A DNA stretch of 51,784 nt from Synechococcus sp. AG-683-C23 (GTDB lineage Bacteria > Cyanobacteriota > Cyanobacteriia > PCC-6307 > Cyanobiaceae): positions 1 through 51,784 of the forward strand of contig QCVD01000014.1 of NCBI GenBank assembly GCA_003208835.1, read 5' to 3'. The notes under the pieces were generated by a model. It did no database searches. It was not told the DNA's origin and saw nothing but the letters and a program-made list of their open reading frames with translations. Below are positions 10,762 through 19,502 of this stretch, one piece after another. A program made the translations under genes and the position numbers. Positions within the stretch are counted from its first letter, which is position 1, and each line of letters opens with the position of its first letter.

Positions 10762-10910
10762 TGTCCAGTAGCATCCAGAATAGGAGGATGATTTGGCCTT
10801 GGTTGCATAACCCTGCCGTGGCTCGTAGTTTCGTTAGCAGCTCGAGATCGGAGGTCATTTGGTCGCTGAGTGTTCGCAGCCCGCAATGAAGTATTGAATC
10901 CCTGGGATTA

Positions 10911-11690
10911 ATGGCAATTCAGAAATGTGTCGTTGCTGTCCCAGCGCGTTTGCAGTCCTCGCGGTTGCCTAACAAGGTGCTGGCCGATATCGGTGGTAAA
11001 CCAATGATTCAGAGGGTTCTCGATCGCTGTCGGGAATCCACTGCGGTCGACATCGTTGTCCTCTGCACCGATAGCCAGGAGCTTCAGCAACGGGCATCGG
11101 CTTGGGGATTTCCTGTGTTGATGACGGCTGAATCCTGTAGCTCCGGAAGCGACAGGATCGCTTCAGTGGCCGACGCGCTGATGGCTCTCGGCTGGGGTAG
11201 CACAACGCCGGTGGCAGAGCAAACCGCTGTGATCAATGTTCAGGGGGATCAGCCGTTTATCGACCCCCAGGTGATCGACGCGATGGCCTCCGAATTTCAC
11301 CGACTTGACCCCGTCCCAGCTGTCGTTACGCCGGTGTATGCCTTGCAGCCAGAGACGGTTCACAATCCCAATGTGGTGAAAACATTGTTGGCCCACGATG
11401 GGCGGGCGTTGTATTTCTCGCGGTCAGCGATTCCTCACGTGCGTGATGTGGATCCATCGGAATGGCATCGCCACACCACTTACTGGGGACATGTCGGGAT
11501 GTATGGCTTCCGTGGAGATGTGTTGGCGAGTTGGAATCGACTCCCATCCTCACCCCTCGAGGATTTGGAACGTTTAGAGCAGCTCCGTTTGATCGAGGCT
11601 GGTCTCACCATTGCCACCTTTGAAGTGCAAGGCACATCCTTATCGGTCGACACCGCTGAACAGTTGGAGCAAGCCAGATCCATGGTTTGA
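10911..11690 (+). CDS. kdsB: CMP-Kdo synthetase
   Basis: The 259-residue protein begins with VVAVPARLQSSRLPNKVL, the nucleotide-binding loop of 3-deoxy-manno-octulosonate cytidylyltransferases, and has NVQGDQPFI near residue 107 and MYGFRGDVL near 200. KdsB activates Kdo with CTP to CMP-Kdo in the cytoplasm, the donor for a Kdo transferase. It converges with kdsC, leaving 77 bases between the two stops. No Kdo transferase gene is in the window. Confidence 0.95.
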   Translation: MAIQKCVVAVPARLQSSRLPNKVLADIGGKPMIQRVLDRCRESTAVDIVVLCTDSQELQQRASAWGFPVLMTAESCSSGSDRIASVADALMALGWGSTTPVAEQTAVINVQGDQPFIDPQVIDAMASEFHRLDPVPAVVTPVYALQPETVHNPNVVKTLLAHDGRALYFSRSAIPHVRDVDPSEWHRHTTYWGHVGMYGFRGDVLASWNRLPSSPLEDLERLEQLRLIEAGLTIATFEVQGTSLSVDTAEQLEQARSMV

Positions 11691-11767
11691 ATGAATCGGG
11701 CGACCTAAGTTTAATGGTCAAATATTAGTTAGATAGGTGTTGTCTTTTGACTAACGGTCAATATCGA

Positions 11768-12319
11768 TTAGTCATTCTGGTCCCGCCACCCATCGCGCTT
11801 CAGCTTTTGCCAACGCCCACGGGTTTGAAGGATCCTTTCTGCGAGTTCGCGGATGGCACCGTGGCCTCCTTTATTCCGTAATACAGCATGGGCTCCCTGC
11901 CGCACCGGCGCGCAAGCATCAGCTGGCGCAATCAAAAGTCCGACAACTGGGCGCACAGTCAAGTCATTTAAGTCGTCGCCAACGAAGGCCGTTTCGGCCA
12001 TTTCGAGCCCGAGTTGTTGTTGGAGCCGAAGCAGTGCCTCAGGTTTGTCTTTGATGCCCACGAGACAGTGTTGGATTCCCAGCTGGCGTGCCCGCACCTC
12101 GGTGGCGCCCCCGTGTCCTCCGCTGAGAAATCCAATCTCGATTCCTGCCTGTTGCAGCAAGCGAATACCGAGACCGTCCCGGACATCAAACCGTTTGATC
12201 AGCTGTCCGTTGGCATCAAACCAGAGTCCTCCATCCGTGAGTACGCCATCTACATCCAGCACAAGCAACTTGATGCGTCTCAGCTGCTTACCTAGCCACC
12301 ACCACCGCCATCCCCTCAT
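11768..12319 (-). CDS. kdsC: Kdo-8-phosphate phosphatase (HAD family)
   Basis: This 183-residue HAD-superfamily protein has the nucleophile motif LDVDGVLTDG near residue 20 and the acidic VGDDLNDL near residue 115. The length and the missing cap domain fit KdsC, which removes phosphate from Kdo-8-phosphate. Its ATG at 12317-12319 overlaps the kdsD stop by four bases, so the two are almost certainly co-transcribed and translationally coupled. The first 15 residues are unusually Trp- and Arg-rich; a slightly later start is possible. Confidence 0.93.
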   Translation of the reverse strand: MRGWRWWWLGKQLRRIKLLVLDVDGVLTDGGLWFDANGQLIKRFDVRDGLGIRLLQQAGIEIGFLSGGHGGATEVRARQLGIQHCLVGIKDKPEALLRLQQQLGLEMAETAFVGDDLNDLTVRPVVGLLIAPADACAPVRQGAHAVLRNKGGHGAIRELAERILQTRGRWQKLKRDGWRDQND

Positions 12320-13305
12320 GCCAGACCTGCTTGAACTAACACATGGAGGTGCAATAGACCCATTAACTGCTTGTTTTCACCTACGACCGGGAGAACTGAA
12401 ATGGCTTTGCTTCGGTTGTTGTTCTCCATCTGCTCTAAGGCCTTAACCACCAGCACATCGGACCGGACTGTGATTGGGTCAGCTGTCATCAGCTCGCCAG
12501 CAGTCAGGGTGCTCCAGGTCCTGGTGTTGTGGTTTTCCAGAGCCCTTCGTAAGTCGCCATCCGTCAGGATTCCCAATAGTGAGCCGGGTGACGTGGGGTC
12601 TTCGACCCAGCTGGTGCCTATTCCATCCCGTGTTAATCCACTTATCACGTCTAAAAGGGATGTTTCCGGTTGAAGGGGGTGTAATTTGCTGACTGGAACC
12701 ATCAGATCTGCGGCAGTCATCGTCAGTTGTTTGCCAAGGGATCCCGCTGGATGATTCAGGGCGAAATCGGCAGGTGAGATTCCGCGACGTTCCATCCACA
12801 CCGCTGCTAGCGCATCGCCAATGGCCATGGCAACCGCAGTACTGGCAGTTGGTGCCAAATTGAGCGGACACACCTCGCGGTCGACGTTGGCTTCTAGCAC
12901 CACGTTGCTGCCACGACCGAGGGATGAATCGGCTCGACCAACAATGGCGATGCGGCCTGTGCCGCGCCGTTTGAGATGGGGCAGAACCTCCAGCAACTCT
13001 GTGGTTTCACCACTATTGGAGAGGATCAAACAGACATCTTCTGGTGCCACTACGCCTAGATCTCCATGCAGGGCATCGAGGGGGTTGAGGTACAACGCCA
13101 TCAAACCGATGGATGAAAAAGTGGCGGCAATTTTTCGGGCCACTATGCCACTTTTGCCCACCCCAGTAATCACCAACTTGGCTTTCCGATCAGCGCAACG
13201 TTCCAGCAGTTGGATCGCGGCCTCAACCTGCTCACTGCTGAGTCGTTCTGCTGCGGTGGAGATTGCTGAGGCTTCCTCTTGCAGACAACGGGTCAGAGCA
13301 GACAT
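12316..13305 (-). CDS. kdsD: Arabinose-5-phosphate isomerase
   Basis: The 329-residue protein has an SIS sugar-isomerase domain (about 35-180, with VITGVGKSGIVARKIAATF and SNSGETTELL) followed by two CBS domains (about 205-329). This is the KdsD/KpsF/GutQ architecture, which converts ribulose-5-phosphate to arabinose-5-phosphate, the first step to Kdo. It is the promoter-proximal gene of a kdsD-kdsC pair. It diverges from the tRNA nucleotidyltransferase across only 45 bases, so the two promoters must be packed together or overlap the coding regions. Confidence 0.94.
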   Translation of the reverse strand: MSALTRCLQEEASAISTAAERLSSEQVEAAIQLLERCADRKAKLVITGVGKSGIVARKIAATFSSIGLMALYLNPLDALHGDLGVVAPEDVCLILSNSGETTELLEVLPHLKRRGTGRIAIVGRADSSLGRGSNVVLEANVDREVCPLNLAPTASTAVAMAIGDALAAVWMERRGISPADFALNHPAGSLGKQLTMTAADLMVPVSKLHPLQPETSLLDVISGLTRDGIGTSWVEDPTSPGSLLGILTDGDLRRALENHNTRTWSTLTAGELMTADPITVRSDVLVVKALEQMENNNRSKAISVLPVVGENKQLMGLLHLHVLVQAGLA

Positions 13306-13350
13306 GACCTATATCTACGATGATTCCCTCATTGTCATGCACGCCATGCG

Positions 13351-14565
13351 ATGAACCTGTCCGGTGTGCCGTCCTCTTTGCTGGTTGAGTTGCGAGCAGC
13401 GGCGGTGGGTGTAGGTGTGAAACGGTTGGCGATTGTTGGTGGTGCTGTACGGGATGGCCTGCTCCATGAGTGCCATGGCCGACCTTGGACTGGTGTGCCT
13501 GATTTGGATTGGGTTCTCGAAGGTGACGCTATGCGCCTTGCCTCTGAGCTGGTGAAACGCTGTGGCAAGGAACGGGTGACGGAATTTCACAGCTACGGGA
13601 GCTTTGGCACTGTGGCCCTCCAACTCGACGGAGTTGCCTTGGATTTCGCGATGGCTCGACAGGAGTTTTACCACATGCCTGGCGAGAACCCAATGGTTGA
13701 ACCAGGTTCGTTGGACTCTGATCTGGTGCGTCGCGATTTCACAATTAACGCTATGGCACGGGATCTGATTTCTGGACAGTTGATCGATCCGCACCGAGGC
13801 CAACAAGATTTGGCCGACCGTTGTTTGGTGTTTCTCCACGACCAGAGCGTTTCTGATGACCCCACCCGTGTGATTCGTGCCAGCCGTTATGCGGCACGGT
13901 TGGGATTTGTCTTGGCTCCTGATGCCAAGCAGCAAGTGACCGCCACCGTGCGGCGTTGGCCTTGGTCGTGGCATTCGGATGATGCCCCGGATCAGGCTCC
14001 ACCGGCATTGGCGAATCGCTTGCGGATGGAGCTCGATCGGTTGTTTGCGGTTGAGCCTTGGGCTGTGGCACTCGACTGTTTAGAGGAGTGGCAGGCGATG
14101 GCATTGTTAGATCCGTCTTTGCAGCACGACCGGGGTCGAAACCGTCGGATTGCTTGGGCGCAACGTCTTGGACTTCCCTTGCTGTCGGCCTGGTTAGCGG
14201 TTGCACCTGATCCTGAGGCGGTTGCCCGTCGATTGGGTGTCCCTGGTCAACAGCAGCAGTGCCTTAAGCAGCTCCTGCGGCTACGGGATTGGTTGCTGTC
14301 CGTCGATGTACCCGATGTCCATGCGCCCCCAGATGTCTGGACTGCTGCACTGGAGGCCCAGGGCTGGATGCCAGAAACAGTGGCCTTAATGGTGTGCTTA
14401 CAACCTTTGCAATGGAAACCGTTGTTGCGCTGGTGGGGGCGTTGGCGACATCTGAAATCGCCAATAAGCCCTCGGGATCTCATCGCCGATGGTTGGTTGT
14501 CCGGACCTGGTTTAGGCGCGGAGTTGCAGCGTTTACGCCTGGAGGCACTAAAGCGAAGTCGATGA
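13351..14565 (+). CDS. CCA-adding tRNA nucleotidyltransferase / poly(A) polymerase family
   Basis: This 404-residue class II nucleotidyltransferase has LAIVGGAVRDGLL near residue 28, PDLDWVLEGD with the metal-binding Asp residues near 50, and RRDFTINAMARDL near 130, followed by the RNA-binding DPTRVIRASRYAARLGF. The family adds CCA to tRNA 3' ends or A tails to RNA; in some cyanobacteria CCA addition is split between two enzymes, so CCA-adding or A-adding cannot be decided here. A membrane-protein relic follows within 35 bases. Confidence 0.88.
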   Translation: MNLSGVPSSLLVELRAAAVGVGVKRLAIVGGAVRDGLLHECHGRPWTGVPDLDWVLEGDAMRLASELVKRCGKERVTEFHSYGSFGTVALQLDGVALDFAMARQEFYHMPGENPMVEPGSLDSDLVRRDFTINAMARDLISGQLIDPHRGQQDLADRCLVFLHDQSVSDDPTRVIRASRYAARLGFVLAPDAKQQVTATVRRWPWSWHSDDAPDQAPPALANRLRMELDRLFAVEPWAVALDCLEEWQAMALLDPSLQHDRGRNRRIAWAQRLGLPLLSAWLAVAPDPEAVARRLGVPGQQQQCLKQLLRLRDWLLSVDVPDVHAPPDVWTAALEAQGWMPETVALMVCLQPLQWKPLLRWWGRWRHLKSPISPRDLIADGWLSGPGLGAELQRLRLEALKRSR

Positions 14566-14574
14566 ATCGGTCCC

Positions 14575-15620
14575 GTTCCGCGTAGATCTTGCTGGACGTT
14601 GCTGTTGGTGTTGTTTATGGCATTGGCTTGGTGGTGGCGTAACCAAGGTCGTCTTGTTCCCTATGCCACAGCTGTGGCCCTGACCTCACTTACGCATTTT
14701 TATGGTCTGTCTTTGATGTTGGCTGCTGGGGCCTGGGACGGTTCGCGCAGTCGCTGCGGTTTGTTGTTGTCTGGCGGCTTGGGGACGATTCTCGCACTGG
14801 CTTGGATGGTCTATGCCTCGGACTATCTATTCAGTACCAAGGCTGGTAGCTGGATTGGCTGTCCAAGCTTTGCGTTGTTGGAGGACATCTTGGCTCCTGG
14901 GCTTGGCGTTTGGCCTCTGCCCAAGTTGGCCTTGCTGTTGCTCATGCTTGTCACCCTGCATCGTTGGTGTGGTCTGAAGCCAGTGCGTTGGTTCGATGCT
15001 GACATGTGAGATAGCAGTGGTGTGATCCCTCGATCTTGATGGTGGTTGGCGTGGTACTGATCGGATTTTTCAAGCTCCTCGCCTTCAGTCGTTATTTCGT
15101 CGTGCTGATTCCGGCCCTTGTTTCTGTTTGGCCGTTCTGTTCGGGAATGCCCAGTTGGTTCGCGGGGGGCGCTTTCTTCCGGGGCTGTTTTGGTGATTGT
15201 GATCTCCAGTTGGTGGTGGCCAGGGTTTGCTGAACTCGATCCGGGCTTGGGCGGGGTGCGTGAACAGGATCAGTTCCGAATGTTGAGCCGGCAAACCGAT
15301 GGATTCTCTGAGCGGTTTAGCCCTCGAGCATCCTTGCTCAACCTCAGTGATCGGATGGATCAGGAAATGGGCCGAGTGCCTGCTGCCGTGACTGCATGGG
15401 GAGATCGCAGTGCCTTGCGCCAACGTTTATTGATCACCCCACAACCGTCCGTGATCTGGTTGGCAAGTAGTGGCCCGAACAAGCGCTTCGGCGCAAACTC
15501 AATCCGTTGCAGCAGGAGGTTGAGCATGTGGGCTATCGCGGTGTCGACCGTTCTGAAGGGCTTAGCCATGGCCGGATCCTGCAGTGCCAACTTGAATCCA
15601 AGCCGAATCCTTCGCTGTAA
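14575..15620 (+). pseudogene. Decayed membrane glycosyltransferase (mannosyltransferase-like)
   Basis: Fragments in several frames line up into one membrane protein. One runs from about 14587 to 15009 (hydrophobic, with HFYGLSLMLAAG and LLLLMLVTLHRW). The next, near 15036-15110, reads VLIGFFKLLAFSRYFVVLIP. Later come WPGFAELDPGLGGVREQDQF and PQPSVIWLASSG, and finally EQALRRKLNPLQQEVEHVG, ending in TAA at 15618-15620. The pattern fits a polytopic sugar transferase of the GT39/ArnT kind. The N-terminal half is missing, and at least three frameshifts and several stops are present. The relic overlaps the 3' end of the convergent SelD fusion gene by 59 bases. Confidence 0.75.
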
Positions 15621-17589
15621 GGCATTCGGCTGCTGCTGCTGTGCATGCCACGAGGAGTGGTCCACAGGTTTGTGGGTCGACCAGCAGTTCAAGACAGGCT
15701 TGGGATGGTGACTGGGTGAGTCGAATTGGCCCCTCCAGCCAGCTCCAGGCGTCCCGATTGGCGGGGGCCAGGCTGCTGGCCAGCCCCTGTTCGAGTAGGT
15801 CCAGCGCACCTGGATGAGCTGGAATGCGATCGGGCCAAAGTTGAATGGAGATGGACTTGCTTGCCTGCACCATCTCGCCAAGATGTCCCAGCAATCCAAA
15901 GCCAGTCACGTCGGTACAGGCATGGATGTCGGCTCCGTGGTTCTGCAACTCAGCCACCAAATGATGTTGGCTTTGATTCATCGTGTTGAGGACTGCTTCA
16001 ACATCCATGGGCTTGGCGACTCCTGCCATGGCGGCAGCGAAGAGCACGCCAGCGCCAAGGGGACGGCTCAGCAGGAGCGCATCTCCAGGCTGAATTCCTC
16101 CCTTGGACCATGGTGTGGAACATTGACCATTCACGCTGAGGGCGACTTGCAACCCCAGGGTGGTTGGGGATGGCGTGGAACTGCGTGACTCCAAGGTGTG
16201 CCCCCCGATCAGCGATGCTCCCTGCTCCACCAAGACCGACTGAACGCCAGCCAGGGTCTGATGAAGCAGCTCCTGCTGTTCGCTGGGGTGGATGGACGGC
16301 AGGGTGACGACGGCCATCGCACTGGTGACAACGGCACCACAAGCCCAGAGATCTGAGCAGGCATGCAGGGTGGTGATCCGACCATTCAGCCAGGGATCAC
16401 TCACCAGTGCGGGAAAGCCATCCACGCTTTGTAGAAGCGCCGGTGTTCCGCCGAGGTTGGCGGCATCTTCAGGTTGGCTTTTGAGTCCTGCCTGCGATAG
16501 CGCTGCGTTCAGGGGGCGTGAGGGAAGCTTGGCGGCACAGCCACGGCAGGCCATCGGTTCGGTTGCTTCCATGGAGGCCTGTTGGTTGAATCCGGCCATA
16601 AACGAACGATCGATCTGCTGCTTCAGGGTCCAGAGCAACGCGAATGGACCAGTGCGTGCATGGCCTCGCTGTATCCAGGCGGCGTTCTGCTCGGTTCCAA
16701 TCAATTGCAGGGCATGGCGTTGTGGTGCCCATCGCTTCAGAGGTTGGCTGTCGCAGGCTGCCTCGAGGTTCTTGGCCAAGGGCAGGGCGGAACGCACAGC
16801 CCACACCCCTGAAGCGGGCCGCGGTTGGGCCTCCATCACGGCGCAATCGCCGCTCGCAAACAAATGGGGGTATTCCTTGAGCTGAAGAAAGGGGTTGGTC
16901 AAAACCCGTCCGTCGTAATCCACCGCAAATCCACTGCTAGCCAACCAAGACGGCGCGCGACTGCCCGTGCAGAGGAGGGTTGCGTGGTCACTAGCGTCAG
17001 TAATGCAGTGAATTTTGGCGCGACGCAGTATGGACTTGGTGGCGGCGTCGAGTTGATTCGAACGGATTTGTATTTCCAGTGCGCGATGGGGCCAACGCCG
17101 TCGCAGGGCCATGGCCACTTCGAGTCCGGCCGCTCCTGCACCAACGATGCGAAAGGGTTCGGGATCTTCAGGGTCTTGAAGGGATAAAAAGTGAAGGGCC
17201 TCTTCCAGCGGTTTGATCGGAACGCCAGCAAGATTGTCCGAGTTATTCGTCACTGCACCGACATCGAGACTGAGCACACCGAAGTGCAATGACGGACGCT
17301 TGTGAAGGAGGAGATGTTGGCGTTGGGAATCAACACCAATAATTTCGGCCTGCACAAAGGCCACCCCTGCTTGATCGCAGAGGTACGGAAGGTTGATACT
17401 CAGCTCATCCCGCTGATAGATCTCGGCGATCAGGCCTGGAACCATGCCTGAATACAAGGCAGTGGGATGCCGATTCACTAAGACAACCCCGCGTTTTGGC
17501 CGTAATCGCGGTTTCATTGCCCAGCGTTTGAGCAAAAGAGCATGGCTGTGTCCTCCTCCAGCTAATAGGAGCGGTCCCGATGGAGTCAT
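15562..17589 (-). CDS. selD: Flavin oxidoreductase fused to selenide, water dikinase
   Basis: From ATG 17589 the protein has 675 residues; this start overlaps the galE stop by four bases (ATGA), and an upstream start would run far into galE. Residues about 5-340 form a pyridine nucleotide-disulfide oxidoreductase like type II NADH dehydrogenases (LLLAGGGHSH, VGAGAAGLEVAMAL, HLFASGDCAV). Residues about 345-675 are SelD: CRGCAAKL with catalytic Cys and Lys at about 348-354, DPWLNGRITT-like metal site, GHTLE and TDVTGFGLLGHL. SelD makes selenophosphate from selenide and ATP. The redox domain may supply selenide or a reduced form of it; that is inference. Probable operon with galE. Confidence 0.9.
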   Translation of the reverse strand: MTPSGPLLLAGGGHSHALLLKRWAMKPRLRPKRGVVLVNRHPTALYSGMVPGLIAEIYQRDELSINLPYLCDQAGVAFVQAEIIGVDSQRQHLLLHKRPSLHFGVLSLDVGAVTNNSDNLAGVPIKPLEEALHFLSLQDPEDPEPFRIVGAGAAGLEVAMALRRRWPHRALEIQIRSNQLDAATKSILRRAKIHCITDASDHATLLCTGSRAPSWLASSGFAVDYDGRVLTNPFLQLKEYPHLFASGDCAVMEAQPRPASGVWAVRSALPLAKNLEAACDSQPLKRWAPQRHALQLIGTEQNAAWIQRGHARTGPFALLWTLKQQIDRSFMAGFNQQASMEATEPMACRGCAAKLPSRPLNAALSQAGLKSQPEDAANLGGTPALLQSVDGFPALVSDPWLNGRITTLHACSDLWACGAVVTSAMAVVTLPSIHPSEQQELLHQTLAGVQSVLVEQGASLIGGHTLESRSSTPSPTTLGLQVALSVNGQCSTPWSKGGIQPGDALLLSRPLGAGVLFAAAMAGVAKPMDVEAVLNTMNQSQHHLVAELQNHGADIHACTDVTGFGLLGHLGEMVQASKSISIQLWPDRIPAHPGALDLLEQGLASSLAPANRDAWSWLEGPIRLTQSPSQACLELLVDPQTCGPLLVACTAAAAECLTAKDSAWIQVGTAGSGHG

Positions 17590-18620
17590 GGGACGTTGCG
17601 GTACCCCAGCGGATTGGCCTGTTGCCAAGCCCAGCCGTCGCGACACATCTGTGCAAGATCGCGTTGAGCGCTCCAGCCCAGGACGTCTTTTGCTTTTTGC
17701 GGACACCCCTCAAGCTTGGGTACATCTCCCGGTCGTCGTTCCACCACCTCGTAGGGAATCTGAAGTCCTGTTGCCTTTTCGAAGCCGAGCAGGACGTCGA
17801 GCACGCTGAGTCCGCAGCCAGTACCGATGTTCAGAGTGAGTTGGTGAGGGGCTGTTGCTTGAAAAAGGTGACCCAAGGTGACGCTGTGGGCTTCGGCGAG
17901 GTCCATCACGTGTAGGTAGTCACGGATGCCGCTGCCATCGTGGGTTGGGTAGTCGTTCCCAAAAATCAGAAGTTTGTCGCGTCGGCCCGCTGCGACTTGG
18001 GTAATAAATGGGAACAAGTTATTAGGGATGCCGAGGGGGTCTTCTCCGATTCGTCCACTGGGGTGGGCTCCAACGGGGTTGAAATAGCGCAGGCAAGCCA
18101 CCCGCCAGTCCTTAGAACGACAGAGGGCACCCAGCATCTGCTCAACTGCCAATTTGGTTTGGGCGTAAGGATGCACAGGTGTTGTTGGCATCTCCTCCTT
18201 TAGTGGAAAAGCCTCGGGCTCCCCATACACCGTGGACGTGCTGCTGAAGACGAGGGTGCGGCATTGGTGCTGCTCCATAGCGGCAGCAAGAACTCTGCTG
18301 CCATTGACATTGATATCCCAATAACGCAGAGGGTTGGCCACGGATTCACCCACGGCTTTTAGACCGGCGAAATGAATAACGCCATCAATCGGCCCCCCAC
18401 AATCAAAGGCGCGATGGACAGCAGCTAAATCGCGGACATCACCCTCGACAAGCTCCAATGCATTCGAACCTGCGAGCTCCTTCACTCGCATCAGAGCCTC
18501 TGGGCTGCTGTTGTCGAAGTTGTCGAGAACCACCAACTCATAGCCCTGCTCCAGTAAAACCAGAGCGGTGTGGCTTCCAATGAAGCCTGCGCCACCAGTG
18601 ATTAAAATGCGGCGAGGCAT
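17586..18620 (-). CDS. galE: UDP-glucose 4-epimerase
   Basis: The 344-residue short-chain dehydrogenase-like epimerase interconverts UDP-glucose and UDP-galactose with bound NAD. The NAD loop GGAGFIGSH sits at residues 8-16, the catalytic Ser/Thr region SSTSTVYGE near 125, and YAQTKLAVE (Tyr-x3-Lys) near 150. I use ATG 18620, directly before PRRILITGG; the frame extends 45 bases upstream without family similarity. It is the first gene of a likely two-gene unit with the SelD fusion and is divergent from the secretion gene cluster. Confidence 0.95.
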   Translation of the reverse strand: MPRRILITGGAGFIGSHTALVLLEQGYELVVLDNFDNSSPEALMRVKELAGSNALELVEGDVRDLAAVHRAFDCGGPIDGVIHFAGLKAVGESVANPLRYWDINVNGSRVLAAAMEQHQCRTLVFSSTSTVYGEPEAFPLKEEMPTTPVHPYAQTKLAVEQMLGALCRSKDWRVACLRYFNPVGAHPSGRIGEDPLGIPNNLFPFITQVAAGRRDKLLIFGNDYPTHDGSGIRDYLHVMDLAEAHSVTLGHLFQATAPHQLTLNIGTGCGLSVLDVLLGFEKATGLQIPYEVVERRPGDVPKLEGCPQKAKDVLGWSAQRDLAQMCRDGWAWQQANPLGYRNVP

Positions 18621-18721
18621 GGCAAGGTCGTTCAGATAATCCTTAAGTCTGTAGGACTTCTCCATTTTGCTGTTTCCTCTGAACGACCCGCTCTAGTCTT
18701 CGAAAACAAGATTTTTGATTA

Positions 18722-19450
18722 GTGGATATCAGTCAGGTTCTGCATGAGTTGAAGAAGGTGATTGGAGATGATGGTCGGATCTTGTTGCAGCAATATGGCC
18801 TTCTTCAACCCCTCGTGACAAAGATGATTACGTCGCAGGCAATTGCTGATGTGGTGGTCTCTGATCAAGATCTCAATCAAGCGCGCTTGGATCTTCTCGA
18901 GGAGAAGGGATACGACGGGATAGAGCAATGGCCACAGCTCCTGGAGGACGTTGTGGGAACTGAGCCAGAAGTGATGAACGCTTTGAGCAACAAGGTGCGA
19001 CAGCAGACGTTCCTTCGTGAGCAATTTTCACCGAAAGCAGAAGCACGTTTTTTGGATCGGAAAAACGAGCTCGACCAAGTGGTGTACAGCTTGCTCAGGC
19101 TTGAAAACAGGTTTTTAGCCCAAGAGCTCTATCTGCAAATCGAATCGGGAGAGTCCAACTTTGCTGATTTGGCCAAGCGGTATGCGGAAGGGCCGGAGCG
19201 CAACACGAATGGAATTGTTGGTCCGGTTTCGCTGACCCAGGCGCATCCTGTGCTTGTGGAAAAACTGCGGGTCACCCAGCCTGGAGTTCTGCTTGAGCCG
19301 TTCCGGATTTCGGATTGGTGGTTGGTAGTTCGGTTGGAACGCTATTCACCAGCTACGTTCGATGATGAAATCTCCCTAAAAATGTGTCAGGAATTGTTTG
19401 CTGAGTGGCAGAAAGAGCAATCTCTTTATTGCCTCAAGCAACTTTCATAA
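18722..19450 (+). CDS. Parvulin-type peptidyl-prolyl isomerase (PpiC-like)
   Basis: In this 242-residue protein, the helical first half resembles the SurA-like N-terminal part. Residues about 140-215 form a rotamase domain with GESNFADLAKRYAEGPERNTNG and GPVSL. Parvulins speed proline isomerisation in protein folding. There is no signal peptide, so the protein probably acts inside the cell. It starts the plus-strand cluster and is 52 bases from a type I secretion ATPase, so it may help keep the exported protein unfolded or competent; that role is inferred from position. The start at GTG 18722 is the only good candidate. Confidence 0.85.
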   Translation: MDISQVLHELKKVIGDDGRILLQQYGLLQPLVTKMITSQAIADVVVSDQDLNQARLDLLEEKGYDGIEQWPQLLEDVVGTEPEVMNALSNKVRQQTFLREQFSPKAEARFLDRKNELDQVVYSLLRLENRFLAQELYLQIESGESNFADLAKRYAEGPERNTNGIVGPVSLTQAHPVLVEKLRVTQPGVLLEPFRISDWWLVVRLERYSPATFDDEISLKMCQELFAEWQKEQSLYCLKQLS

Positions 19451-19502
19451 GACCAATCAATAAATCCATTGCACCTCAGGACTTAGGCCTTAGCTCCTTC
19501 CA

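Noticed and set aside
10762-10910. Possible C-terminal remains of the sulfotransferase relic upstream of kdsB
   Set aside because: Short frames here have no recognisable motif, so the relic is ended at its stop at 10761.
17590-17706. N-terminal extension of the oxidoreductase-SelD fusion
   Set aside because: The 39 extra residues overlap galE and lack family residues; ATG 17589 gives the usual ATGA overlap.
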